DNA of 64,000 nt, from assembly GCF_037076455.1 (NCBI RefSeq), contig NZ_AP028679.1, positions 3,611,501 through 3,675,500 on the forward strand, read 5' to 3'. Below are positions 43,685 to 51,670 of the stretch, piece after piece. A program made the translations under genes and the position numbers. Numbering within the stretch: the first letter of the stretch is position 1; each line of letters starts with the position of its first letter. A model generated the notes under the pieces. It did not search any database and had not been told where the DNA came from. It was given only the letters and a program-made list of their open reading frames with translations. Source of the stretch: Desulfoferula mesophila (GTDB taxonomy: Bacteria; Desulfobacterota; Desulfarculia; Desulfarculales; Desulfarculaceae).

Positions 43685-45421
43685 TTGCCCTCCTCCACCT
43701 GGCCCCTGGCCCAACATCATCGCGCCCTGCTGGACGCCGAAACCGGCGCGGTGGTCAAGGACCCCGGCGGGCGGCTCAACGTGGCCCTGATCTTTCCCAA
43801 CACCTACCAGGTGGGCATGGCCAACCTGGGCCTGCACGCCATCTACCGCATCATCAATCAGCGCTCGGACGCCCTGTGCGAGCGGGCCTTTTTGCCGGGC
43901 CGGGCCGAGGAGCCCCTCTACGCCAAGAGCGGCGCCCCCCTGCTCACCCTGGAGTCCTCGCGGCCGGTGGCCTCCTTCGACCTGGTGCTGGCCAGCCTTT
44001 GCTTTGAAAACGACGCCCCCAACCTCATCAAGATGCTGGCCCACGCCGGGCTGGGCACCCGCCGGGCCTCGCGGCGGGGCCCCTGGGTGGTGGCGGGGGG
44101 GGTCTATCCCATGCTCAACCCCGAGCCCCTGGCCGAGGTGATGGACGCCTTTGTGCTGGGCGAGGCCGAGGTGGTGCTGGAGCCCTTTTTGGAGGCCTTC
44201 ACGGCCCTGGGCGGCCTAGGCCAGGAAGAGGCCCTGCGCGCCATGGCCCAACGGGTGCCGGGCTTTTACGCCCCCTCGCTCTACCAGGCCGCCTACGCCC
44301 CGGACGGCACCCTGGCCTCCTTTACCCCGGAAGAGGGCCTGCCCCCCCAAGTGGCCGCTCCCAAGTACCGGGGCCCGGCGGCGGGCCTGGCCCGCAGCGT
44401 CATCAGCGCCCCGGGGGTGGAGTTCGGGGAAATGACCCTCATCGAGGTGGGCCGGGGTTGCGGCCACGGCTGCCGTTTCTGCGCCGCCGGGCACATCTAT
44501 CGCCCGCCCCGCCTGGGCCAGGCATCCGACTTCGCGCCCCTGGCCCTGGCCACCGCGGCCCAAGGCGGCAAGCTGGGCCTGGTCTCGGCGGCGGTGAGCG
44601 ACATCGAGGACGTGGCCAGATTGGCGGGGGAGATCGTGGCCGCCGGGGGCAGCCTGTCGGTGTCCAGCCTCCGGGCCGACCGCCTGAGCCCGGAGCTGGC
44701 CGCGGCCCTGGCCGCCAGCCGCCACCAGACCGTGGCCCTGGCCCCGGAGGCGGGCAGCCAGCGGCTGCGCGACATCATCAACAAGCACCTGGACCAGGAC
44801 GACCTGGGCCGGGCGGTGGAGACCCTGATCAGCGCCGGGGTGCCCAACCTGCGCCTCTACTTCATGGTGGGCCTGCCCGGCGAACAGGAGGGGGACATCG
44901 ACGAGCTCATCGACCTGGTGCGTTCCCTGCGCCAGCAGGTGGTGAGCTTCTCCCGGGCCAAGGGGCACCTGGGGCGGGTGACCGTGAGCCTCAACGCCTT
45001 TGTGCCCAAGCCCTTCACCCCCTTCCAGTGGGAGCCCATGGCCCCGCTGAAGCTCATCAAGGCGCGGGTCAAGAAGGTGCAAAAGGCCCTGGCCGGGGCG
45101 GCCAACCTCAAGGTGATCAGCGACGTGCCCAAGTACGCCCGTTTGCAGGCGGTGCTGGCCCGGGGCGACCGCCGCCTCACCCCCCTGCTGGAGATATTGG
45201 CCCAGGGGCTGCCCGCCGAGAGGGCCTACGGCGAAGCCGGCGTGGACCCGGAGTTTTTCGCCCACCGCCGGCGGGAAAAGGACGAGCTTTTACCCTGGGA
45301 CTTTATTGACCACGGCATAAGCCGCGACTATCTTTGGAATGAGGCCGAGCGGTCCCGGACCCAAAAACAAAGCCCGGTCTGCGCACCGGACACCTGCCGC
45401 CGCTGCGGCGCATGCTCCTGA
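43685..45421 (+). CDS. Radical SAM protein of the TIGR03960/YgiQ-like type
   Basis: About 578 residues. The N-terminal 200 residues form a B12-binding-like Rossmann domain (LNVALIFPNTYQVGMANLGL, VVAGGVYPMLNPEPLAEVMD, FVLGEAEVV). The radical SAM core carries GRGCGHGCRFCAAGHIY (C-x3-C-x2-C for the 4Fe-4S cluster), APEAGSQRLRDIINKHL and YFMVGLPGEQEGDIDELI. A Cys-rich tail (CAPDTCRRCGAC) ends the protein. The reaction is unknown. TTG 43685, 10 bases after AAAGGA, is my start; the frame also contains GTG 43631, but that would place the start on a TATATT -10-like box. It lies 6 bp before the DUF6178-like gene. Confidence 0.8.
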   Translation: MPSSTWPLAQHHRALLDAETGAVVKDPGGRLNVALIFPNTYQVGMANLGLHAIYRIINQRSDALCERAFLPGRAEEPLYAKSGAPLLTLESSRPVASFDLVLASLCFENDAPNLIKMLAHAGLGTRRASRRGPWVVAGGVYPMLNPEPLAEVMDAFVLGEAEVVLEPFLEAFTALGGLGQEEALRAMAQRVPGFYAPSLYQAAYAPDGTLASFTPEEGLPPQVAAPKYRGPAAGLARSVISAPGVEFGEMTLIEVGRGCGHGCRFCAAGHIYRPPRLGQASDFAPLALATAAQGGKLGLVSAAVSDIEDVARLAGEIVAAGGSLSVSSLRADRLSPELAAALAASRHQTVALAPEAGSQRLRDIINKHLDQDDLGRAVETLISAGVPNLRLYFMVGLPGEQEGDIDELIDLVRSLRQQVVSFSRAKGHLGRVTVSLNAFVPKPFTPFQWEPMAPLKLIKARVKKVQKALAGAANLKVISDVPKYARLQAVLARGDRRLTPLLEILAQGLPAERAYGEAGVDPEFFAHRRREKDELLPWDFIDHGISRDYLWNEAERSRTQKQSPVCAPDTCRRCGACS

Positions 45422-45427
45422 GGAATA

Positions 45428-47176
45428 ATGGCTAACCAGACCCCCCCCAGCCCCGCTCCAGGGCCCGCCGCCCTGTTGAAACTGGCCCAGGACGACCCCC
45501 GCCGGGCCGAGGCCGTGTGGCACGGCCTTAGCCGCGAACAGCGCCTGCGCACCGTGCTGGCCGCCAAGGGCGTGGAGCGCGAGCGCCTCATCGTCCTGGC
45601 CGCCGACAGCCGGGAGCTCGCCCAACAGCTGCCCCCGGACGAGTTCGCCACCACCGTCCTGGAGGTGGGCCCCGAGGACGCCGGGGCGCTCATCGAGCTG
45701 TGCAGCGACGAGCAGCTGACCTACCTGTTGGACCTCACCGGCTGGTGGAAGGAAAACTTCGCCCCGGAGCGCTACCAGATCTGGCTGCCCATGATCCTGG
45801 ACGCCGGGGCCAAGCGCCTGCAGCGCTGGCTGGCCAACACCGACATGGAGGTGCTGGCCCTGCTGCTGCGCCATTGGGTGCGCATCGTCAAGTTTTTGCC
45901 CAGCCAGGAGCAGCAGGAGCCGCCCGACGATCTGCCCGAGTTCACCATCGACGGGGTGTATTTCTTCGAGTTCGTGGACCCCAAGGTCCAGGGCTTCGTG
46001 GCCCAGGTGTTGGTGCTGCTAAAGAGCGAGATGCCCGAGGCCTACTACCGGACCCTGGAGGCCGCCCTGTGGGAGCAGACGGCCGAGCTGCAGGAATACG
46101 CCAACCGCTGGCGCTCCGGCCGCCTGGCCGATCATGGCTTCCCCACCCGCCTGGAGGCCCTGGAGCTGTGGGCCGCCCCGGCGCCGGGGGAGAGCGCCTG
46201 GCAAGACCTGCCCCCCAAGGCCTCGGTCACCGAGCGCGCCGCGCCCCGCTCCGACCGCCTGAGCGCCATGTTGCCCGAGCAGGAATTTTTGCCCGCCTTG
46301 GCCGGGGAGCTCACCGGCGAGGCCGGGGACCTGCTGCGGGCGGAGTTGGCCTACATCGCCTCCTGCGGGGTGGCCGCCCTGGAGGCCGACCCGGCCCACC
46401 CCGAGGAGGTGGAGCGGGCGGCCCGCGAAAGCCTGGGCCTGGTCAACCTGGGCCTGGGGGTGCTCTCGGGGGGCGATCCGGTCAAGGCCCGCGAGGTGGT
46501 GAGCCGCCTGAGCCTGGCCGCCCTGGCCCGCCAGGGCGCGGCGGCCGTGCGGGATCTGAACCGCCGGGCCTGGGCCCTGGCCAAGGAGGGCTGGCTGAGC
46601 CGGATGCCCACCGGCCTGCACATCCTGGAGCCGCCCCTGGACCGCTGGCTGGCCGGGCTCGTCTACGCCCGACCCCGCTGCTACGACCCCAATCTGGGGC
46701 AAAACCGCGAGTACCGGGCCTTCATCAACCTGGCCGATGTGGAGACGGCGGACAGCGCCATCAAGCAGGCCGCCTTCTGGGGCACTTTGCTCTTGGAGCT
46801 TTTGGCCCTGAAGGTCGAAGACATCCGCGGGCTCTACCAGGGCGAGCACCTCTCGCCCGAGGACCCCACCGACATCAAGCTGAGCCACGTGCTGGGCACC
46901 TGGCTGGCCCGCCGCGAGCTGGGGCTGGAGGGCCTGGCCCCCATACCGGCGGCGCGCCTGCGCGAGGCGGTCACCGCCCTGCAAAAGGCTCTCAAGCACG
47001 GCCTGGAGGACGAACTGGCCGAGTCGCTGCGCGCCCTGCCCGACCCGGCCCAGGCCTCCCTGGCCGGGCGCGCCCTGCGGGGGGTCTTGCAGCACCTGAG
47101 CCTGGAGCTGGCCCGTCTGGACCCCGAGGGCGAGATGGACCCGCGCTTCATCGCCGGATTGGTGGTGGAGGCGTGA
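45428..47176 (+). CDS. DUF6178-like protein, function unknown
   Basis: 582 residues, soluble, helical and acidic, without signal peptide. I believe it belongs to the DUF6178 group, found in Deltaproteobacteria, judging by FLPALAGELTGEAGDLLRAE, LSLEHLA-like blocks and the WWKENFAPERYQIWLPMILD stretch; this is recall, not a search. Distinct blocks are FTIDGVYFFEFVDPKVQGFV and FINLADVETADSAIKQAAFW. The gene starts 6 bp after the radical SAM gene, and its stop (TGA 47174-47176) overlaps the ubiE GTG start, so all three are probably one translationally coupled operon. Role unknown. Confidence 0.6.
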   Translation: MANQTPPSPAPGPAALLKLAQDDPRRAEAVWHGLSREQRLRTVLAAKGVERERLIVLAADSRELAQQLPPDEFATTVLEVGPEDAGALIELCSDEQLTYLLDLTGWWKENFAPERYQIWLPMILDAGAKRLQRWLANTDMEVLALLLRHWVRIVKFLPSQEQQEPPDDLPEFTIDGVYFFEFVDPKVQGFVAQVLVLLKSEMPEAYYRTLEAALWEQTAELQEYANRWRSGRLADHGFPTRLEALELWAAPAPGESAWQDLPPKASVTERAAPRSDRLSAMLPEQEFLPALAGELTGEAGDLLRAELAYIASCGVAALEADPAHPEEVERAARESLGLVNLGLGVLSGGDPVKAREVVSRLSLAALARQGAAAVRDLNRRAWALAKEGWLSRMPTGLHILEPPLDRWLAGLVYARPRCYDPNLGQNREYRAFINLADVETADSAIKQAAFWGTLLLELLALKVEDIRGLYQGEHLSPEDPTDIKLSHVLGTWLARRELGLEGLAPIPAARLREAVTALQKALKHGLEDELAESLRALPDPAQASLAGRALRGVLQHLSLELARLDPEGEMDPRFIAGLVVEA

Positions 47177-47880
47177 GGGACGAGGCCACCCAGATCAGCC
47201 AGGTGCGGCGCATCTTCAACCAGGTGGTGCCGGTCTACGACCTGCTCAACCACGTGCTCAGCGCGGGGCAAGACCTGCACTGGCGCGATTTCACCGCCCG
47301 GGCCATGCGCCTGGGGCCGGGGGCCAAGGTCTTGGACGTGGCCACCGGCACCGGCGACCTGGCCCTGGCCGAGGCCGCCCTGCCCCAGAAGCCCCTGGTG
47401 GTGGGTCTGGACCTGGTGCCGGCCATGCTGGGCCCGGCCAAGGCCAAGGTGGCCCGCCGGGGAGCCCGGGTGCGGCTCATGGCCGGGGACGGCACCGCCC
47501 TGCCCTTTGCCGCGGCCACCTTCGACGCGGTGAGCATCGCCTTCGGCATCCGCAACATCCCCCGCAGGGTGGCGGCCCTGACCGAGGTGCGCCGGGTGCT
47601 GCGGCCGGGCGGGCGGGTCTACGTGCTGGAGTTCACCACCCCCCAGCGGCCCCTGGTGCGCCGCTTGTACCGGCGCTACCTCATGCACCTGTTGCCCAAG
47701 ATCGGGGGGCTGATCTCCGGCGACGAGTTCGGCTACCGTTACCTGGCCGAGACCATCATGGAATTCCCCACCCCGGCCGCCTTCCGGCAGGAGATGGCCG
47801 AGGCCGGGCTGGTGGCGCCGCGCAGCCATGCCCTCACCAAGGGCGTGGCCTGGCTGCACGTGGCCGAGCGACCGCTGTAG
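47173..47880 (+). CDS. ubiE: Demethylmenaquinone methyltransferase (UbiE/MenG)
   Basis: Catalyses the last C-methylation in menaquinone (and ubiquinone) synthesis. Signatures are FNQVVPVYDLLNHVLSAGQD, the SAM motif VLDVATGTGDLALAEAALP, VVGLDLVPAMLGPAK, MAGDGTALPFAAATFDAVSI, GIRNIPRR and FTTPQRPLVRRLYRRYLMHL. 235 residues from GTG 47173, which overlaps the preceding stop (GTGA). In an anaerobe the quinone is presumably menaquinone. No other men genes are in the window. Confidence 0.93.
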   Translation: MRDEATQISQVRRIFNQVVPVYDLLNHVLSAGQDLHWRDFTARAMRLGPGAKVLDVATGTGDLALAEAALPQKPLVVGLDLVPAMLGPAKAKVARRGARVRLMAGDGTALPFAAATFDAVSIAFGIRNIPRRVAALTEVRRVLRPGGRVYVLEFTTPQRPLVRRLYRRYLMHLLPKIGGLISGDEFGYRYLAETIMEFPTPAAFRQEMAEAGLVAPRSHALTKGVAWLHVAERPL

Positions 47881-47894
47881 GGATTTACGAAAGA

Positions 47895-48095
47895 CTAGAT
47901 GGGGCGGGGCACCACGCTGACCTTCTTGTCCAACACCTTGCCGTAGAGGCGCACCGCCTCCTCCAGATAGTCGGCAAAGGGCACGCGGTGCCGAGCGGCC
48001 TTGTTGCGGGCGCGCTCCAGGGCTTCGGCGTCCATGACCAGGTAGGCCGCCACCCGCAGGGGTTCCTTTTCCTTGGCGAGGTTGTTTTTGGCCAT
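47895..48095 (-). CDS. Small hypothetical protein, 66 residues
   Basis: No family recognised. The product MAKNNLAKEKEPLRVAAYLV continues with MDAEALERARNKAARHRVP, FADYLEEAVRLYGKVLDKK and a basic C-terminus. The VAAYLVMDAEALERARNKAAR pattern is compatible with a ribbon-helix-helix-like short strand plus helices, but that is speculative. No membrane or export signal. It is convergent with ubiE (14-bp gap) and divergent from the metallo-hydrolase gene. The ATG at 48095 has GGGGAG about 12 bases upstream. Confidence 0.5.
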   Translation of the reverse strand: MAKNNLAKEKEPLRVAAYLVMDAEALERARNKAARHRVPFADYLEEAVRLYGKVLDKKVSVVPRPI

Positions 48096-48168
48096 GGCTT
48101 TGTGTAGCTCCCCAAGAGTGCTAAATTGATCGCCAGGGGGCCGTGGCGGCCCTTGGGGAGAGTATAAC

Positions 48169-49098
48169 ATGGAGTTGATTTTTCTGGGCACCGGCGGGGC
48201 CTGGGGCCTGCCGGAGCACCGCTGCCCCTGCGCCACCTGCCGCCATCTGCGCGCCATCGGCGAAAGCCGCACCCGCACCAGCCTGTGGCTCGACGGCCCG
48301 GCCCGTCTGCTCATCGACCCCGGACCGGACCTGCGGGCCCAGCTCATGCGCGAGGACCTGCCCCGGCCCGACGCGGTGCTCATCACCCACGAGCACGGCG
48401 ACCACTATCTAGGCCTGGACGAACTCTTGTGCTTCCGCCGGGCCGTGCCGCCGGGGGACTGGCAACCCATCCCGGTCTACGCCACGGCCTCGGCCTGGGA
48501 GCAGATCGAGCCCCGTTTCGGCTACCTGTTGGGCAGCCTTCTGGAAAAGCGCCTGGCCGTGCCGGGGGAGGAACTCATTGGCTCGCCCTTTGGCCCCGCG
48601 CTGGCCGCCCGCCCGGTAAAAACCTATCACGGCGCCATGGCTAAGGGCGCGGTGGGCTACGTGCTCACCCTGGCCACCGATCAGGGTCCCCTGCGCCTGG
48701 GCTACACCAGCGACCTGCTGCGGGTGGAGGCCCCCCAGGGCTTCGCGGGCCTGGACCTCCTTGTGTGCCAGAGCCACTTCGTGCACGAGCCCCAGGAGAA
48801 CCGGGCCAACCACCTGAGCCTGCAACGGGCCTTGCCGCTGCTCGCCGCCTGGCGACCGAAGCGGGTCTACCTGGCCCACCTCTCCTGTCAGGACTTCGTC
48901 CCCGGCGACGAGCCCGCCAACGCCATCCTTAAAAAATACGCTCCCGGCGATCCCCTCAAGGACCCCAAAGGCGAGCCCTATCCCGTACCCCGCGACCAGG
49001 CCTCCTGGCAGGCCCTGGCCCAGCGGGTCTTCGCGGACCAGGGCCTGGGCATGCCGGTAACCGTGGCCCACGACGGGCTCCGGGTACCCCTGCCATGA
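48169..49098 (+). CDS. Metallo-beta-lactamase-fold hydrolase (PhnP-like)
   Basis: 309 residues. N-terminal strand MELIFLGTGGAWGLPEHRCP followed by CPCATC, as in PhnP-like cyclic-phosphodiesterase proteins where these Cys and His residues sit near the metal site. The core metal motif is LITHEHGDHYLGLDEL (HxHxDH), with later ligands in VKTYHGAM and GYTSDLL, and VYLAHLSCQDF near the end. It probably cleaves a phosphodiester; the natural substrate is not clear. The stop overlaps the ATG of the nuclease gene by four bases (ATGA). Confidence 0.8.
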   Translation: MELIFLGTGGAWGLPEHRCPCATCRHLRAIGESRTRTSLWLDGPARLLIDPGPDLRAQLMREDLPRPDAVLITHEHGDHYLGLDELLCFRRAVPPGDWQPIPVYATASAWEQIEPRFGYLLGSLLEKRLAVPGEELIGSPFGPALAARPVKTYHGAMAKGAVGYVLTLATDQGPLRLGYTSDLLRVEAPQGFAGLDLLVCQSHFVHEPQENRANHLSLQRALPLLAAWRPKRVYLAHLSCQDFVPGDEPANAILKKYAPGDPLKDPKGEPYPVPRDQASWQALAQRVFADQGLGMPVTVAHDGLRVPLP

Positions 49099-49682
49099 GG
49101 CGCGCGGCGATATCCCGAGGCGGCGCGTTCCTGCTGTGCCTGCTCTGCCTGGCCCTGCCGGCCCGGGCCGGGGGCTTCAGCGCCGAGGTGGCCCGGGTCA
49201 ACGACGGCGACACCCTCACCATCCACTATCAGGGCAAGACCGAACTGGTGCGCTTCATCGGGGTGGACGCGCCGGAGACGTCCCACAGCAAGTCCCTGGC
49301 CCGCAAGGCCAAGAACGCCGGGCGCAGCGCCACCCAGGAGGCCCAGGCGGGCGCGGCCAGCCGCCAGGCCCTGCTAAAGATGGTGGCGGTGGGCGACACG
49401 GTGCGCCTCAAGGAAGGGCGGCCCCAGAGCCACAAGCGCGACCGTTACGGCCGCCTGCTGGCCTTCGTGTATATCGCCGACGGGCGGATGCTCAACCAGG
49501 AGATGATCGCCCAGGGCTGGGCCAAGGCCTACCGGTCCTTTAATTACCGGCACAAAAGCGCCTTCATGAATGCGGAAAGCGAGGCCCGCTGGGAGCGGCG
49601 GGGGCTGTGGGCCCCTGGAGAGGCCTATTATCTGGAACGCAGGACCGGGGACACCCCCTTCAGGCTCAACTCCAAGCCGTAG
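49095..49682 (+). CDS. Secreted thermonuclease-family (SNase) protein
   Basis: 195 residues. Signal peptide ISRGGAFLLCLLCLALPARA. The OB-fold nuclease domain shows VARVNDGDTLTIHYQGKTEL, VRFIGVDAPET (catalytic Arg/Asp pair), HKRDRYGRLLAFVYI and GWAKAYRSF, with ARWERRGLWAPGEAYYLERR closing the fold. Catalytic residues typical of staphylococcal-type nuclease are present, so an extracytoplasmic nuclease is likely. It is coupled to the metallo-hydrolase gene (ATGA). Its last 55 bp overlap the convergent YkgJ-family gene. Confidence 0.88.
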   Translation: MRRAAISRGGAFLLCLLCLALPARAGGFSAEVARVNDGDTLTIHYQGKTELVRFIGVDAPETSHSKSLARKAKNAGRSATQEAQAGAASRQALLKMVAVGDTVRLKEGRPQSHKRDRYGRLLAFVYIADGRMLNQEMIAQGWAKAYRSFNYRHKSAFMNAESEARWERRGLWAPGEAYYLERRTGDTPFRLNSKP

Positions 49683-50473
49683 TTGGCCGCCACCTCAACG
49701 GCCGGGCGGCCCAGCACCAAGTACAGCGCCTGGGGGCGGTAGCCGTAGCGCTCGGCGATGGCCTGGCGCAGGTGGTGATCCAGCTCCAAGAGGCTCAGGG
49801 CCGGAGCCTGATCCCTGCCCCGGGCCACCTGGGCCAGGGCCTGGTGCAGCGCCTCGGCGGGCAGCTTCACCTCGTACTCCTTGGCCAGGGCCAGGGCGGT
49901 GGGGTCGTCGGCCAAAAGTTCCGCCCGGCTCAGGCGGGGGCGCTCCTCCAGTTGCCCGGCGTGACGCCCGGACCAGCACTCCAGCCAGCGGCATTGCAAG
50001 GGACGCTGCTCGTAGATGCGGCAGCCGCCCCCTCCCAGCCAGGCGCAACTGCCACCCCGCTCCCGCAGCTTGATCAACTCCCGCTCCAGGGTTTGCAAGC
50101 CCCCCAGGCGGGCGGAGTGCACCCGCTCCCCGGCCCGCAGGGTGACCAGGCTCTCCCATCCCAGCCCGACGGCCTTGAGGCGGGGCAGGTCCTCGGCATA
50201 GAGGGTGGGGCTGGAGGCGCGGCAGCAGGTGGCGCAGCCCAGGCAGCGCTTTGCCCGGGCCAGGTCGGCCAGGCAGGCGGCCAGGCGGGCGGCCGGGGCC
50301 GCCTCGGCGATGAGCCCGGCTAGCGCGCGGTCGTGGCCCACGGCGCGGGCGGCGGCGGCCGAATCCACCCCCCTGGCCTCGGCCAGCAGAGCGGCGCAGG
50401 CCTGGGCCAGGGCGCCGGGCCCCGCCTGGCGGGCCCGCTCCAGCCGCTGGGTCATCTGTTGCTGGTCGGTCAA
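49628..50473 (-). CDS. YkgJ-family cysteine-cluster protein
   Basis: 281 residues. The family's metal-binding cysteines appear as CLGCATCCRASSPTLYAEDL, then GGSCAWLGGGGCRIYEQRPL followed by QCRWLECWSG, the CxxCxxCC / C-x-C pattern of YkgJ proteins, which bind zinc or an Fe-S cluster. The N-terminal helical region (ALAQACAALLAEARGVDSAA) and the C-terminal YEVKLPAEALHQALAQVARG part are less conserved. Function unknown. The tail overlaps the 3' end of the nuclease gene on the other strand. ATG 50473 is preceded by no strong site; TTG or GTG starts were not preferred. Confidence 0.8.
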   Translation of the reverse strand: MTDQQQMTQRLERARQAGPGALAQACAALLAEARGVDSAAAARAVGHDRALAGLIAEAAPAARLAACLADLARAKRCLGCATCCRASSPTLYAEDLPRLKAVGLGWESLVTLRAGERVHSARLGGLQTLERELIKLRERGGSCAWLGGGGCRIYEQRPLQCRWLECWSGRHAGQLEERPRLSRAELLADDPTALALAKEYEVKLPAEALHQALAQVARGRDQAPALSLLELDHHLRQAIAERYGYRPQALYLVLGRPAVEVAANYGLELSLKGVSPVLRSR

Positions 50474-50511
50474 GCGTGCCTTCCCGGCCTAGCCCGCACG
50501 TCGCGCGAGAG

Positions 50512-51171
50512 CTAGACGTTGACCCCCAGGGCCCGCTCCACCAGGGCCCGCGAGCGGGCGAAGCACTGCTCCACCTCCTCCCCGCTCAGTCCGGCAAAGC
50601 GTCCCACCCTTTGGGCGTAGGCGTGGTCGATGAGATCGCGGGGGGCGTGGGAATCGGTGTTGATCACCAGGCCCGCCCCGGCGGCTCGCCCCAGGGAGGC
50701 CACCCGGCCGTTGCCCAGGCTGTGCCCGCCCCGGGCGCTGATCTCGAGCATAACCCCCTTGTCGGCGGCCAGGGCGCATTCCTCGGGGGTGATCATCCCC
50801 GGATGGGCCAGGATGTCCACCCCGGCCTCGATGGCCGCCCGGTTGGTGCCCGGCGCCACCGGCTCCACCGGGCTCTCGCCGTGCACCACCACGATCTGGG
50901 CCCCCATGGCCCGGGCCTTTTGGGTATAGGGGCCAATGAGCGCCGGCGGCAGGTGGGTCAGCTCCACCCCGGCCAGCAGGCGCATGGCGTGGTGGCGGTC
51001 CAACTCCGCCGCCGCGGCCAGCAGGCGGGGCAAAACCATCTCCAGGTTGCTCATGTCCGCGTGGTCGGTGAAGGCCAGGGCCTCCAGGCCCAAGACCTGG
51101 GCCCGCTGGGCCAGCTCGGCGGGCAGGAGCTCGCCGTCGCTGAACAAGGTGTGGGTGTGCAGATCGATCAT
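50512..51171 (-). CDS. PHP-domain phosphoesterase (histidinol-phosphatase family)
   Basis: 219 residues. Metal-binding motifs: MIDLHTHTLFSDGELLPAEL at the N-terminus, FTDHADMSNLEMVL, and later GVELTHLP, VVVHGESPVEP, DILAHPGMITPEE and INTDSHAPRDLIDHA. This is the trinuclear-metal PHP fold of histidinol phosphatase and related sugar or nucleotide phosphatases; the substrate is not assigned. The ATG at 51171 lies after GGAGAAGTCCC. The DUF151 gene is upstream on the same strand with a 25-bp gap. Confidence 0.85.
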   Translation of the reverse strand: MIDLHTHTLFSDGELLPAELAQRAQVLGLEALAFTDHADMSNLEMVLPRLLAAAAELDRHHAMRLLAGVELTHLPPALIGPYTQKARAMGAQIVVVHGESPVEPVAPGTNRAAIEAGVDILAHPGMITPEECALAADKGVMLEISARGGHSLGNGRVASLGRAAGAGLVINTDSHAPRDLIDHAYAQRVGRFAGLSGEEVEQCFARSRALVERALGVNV

Positions 51172-51196
51172 TAGGGACTTCTCCGGGTGGGCCTGG

Positions 51197-51670
51197 TTAC
51201 ATCTTATATTTGCCGAAGTCCTCGGGGTCCATGGACTCCAGCAGGTCCTTCCACTCCTTGTCACCCTGGGCCGGGGACGCGGCGGCGGTGGCCAACACCT
51301 CCTCGGCCACCAAGATAGGAGCCTGGGCCCTGAGGGCCAGGGCGATGGCGTCCGAGGGCCGCGAGTCCACGGTGCTCACCTCTCCGGCGGCGTCCTGCAA
51401 ATACAGTTGGGCGTAAAAGGTGTTGTCCTGGAGCGCGGTGACCTCCACCTTGAGAATCTTGCGGCCCATGTGGGTTATCAGGCTCAAGGCCAGGTCGTGG
51501 GTCATGGGCCGGGAAAAGGTTACCTTTTCCAGTTCGCTGGCAATGGCGGTGGCCTCCAGCAGGCCGATCCAGATGGGCAAGGTGCGCTCGCCGGTCAGCT
51601 CCTGCAAAATTATGATGGGGCTGTTGGTGGCCGGATCGATGGTCAATCCCTGTACCTTCATATGGATCAT
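51197..51670 (-). CDS. Bifunctional nuclease family (DUF151) protein
   Basis: 157 residues. The single DUF151 domain starts HMKVQGLTIDPATNSPIIIL and has PIWIGLLEATAIASELEKVT, RPMTHDLALSLITHMG, and VDSRPSDAIALALRAQAPI, the most conserved block. The family includes plant and bacterial proteins reported to have RNase and DNase activity; the role in bacteria is poorly known. The C-terminal 25 residues (LATAAASPAQGDKEWKDLLE) are variable. Start ATG 51670 overlaps the miaB stop (ATGA), so it is coupled to miaB; ATG 51661 is also possible. Confidence 0.85.
   Translation of the reverse strand: MIHMKVQGLTIDPATNSPIIILQELTGERTLPIWIGLLEATAIASELEKVTFSRPMTHDLALSLITHMGRKILKVEVTALQDNTFYAQLYLQDAAGEVSTVDSRPSDAIALALRAQAPILVAEEVLATAAASPAQGDKEWKDLLESMDPEDFGKYKM

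Noticed and set aside
45700-47880. A single 726-residue plus-strand protein ending in UbiE
   Set aside because: The first 490 residues are an out-of-frame reading of the DUF6178-like gene; UbiE starts at GTG 47173.
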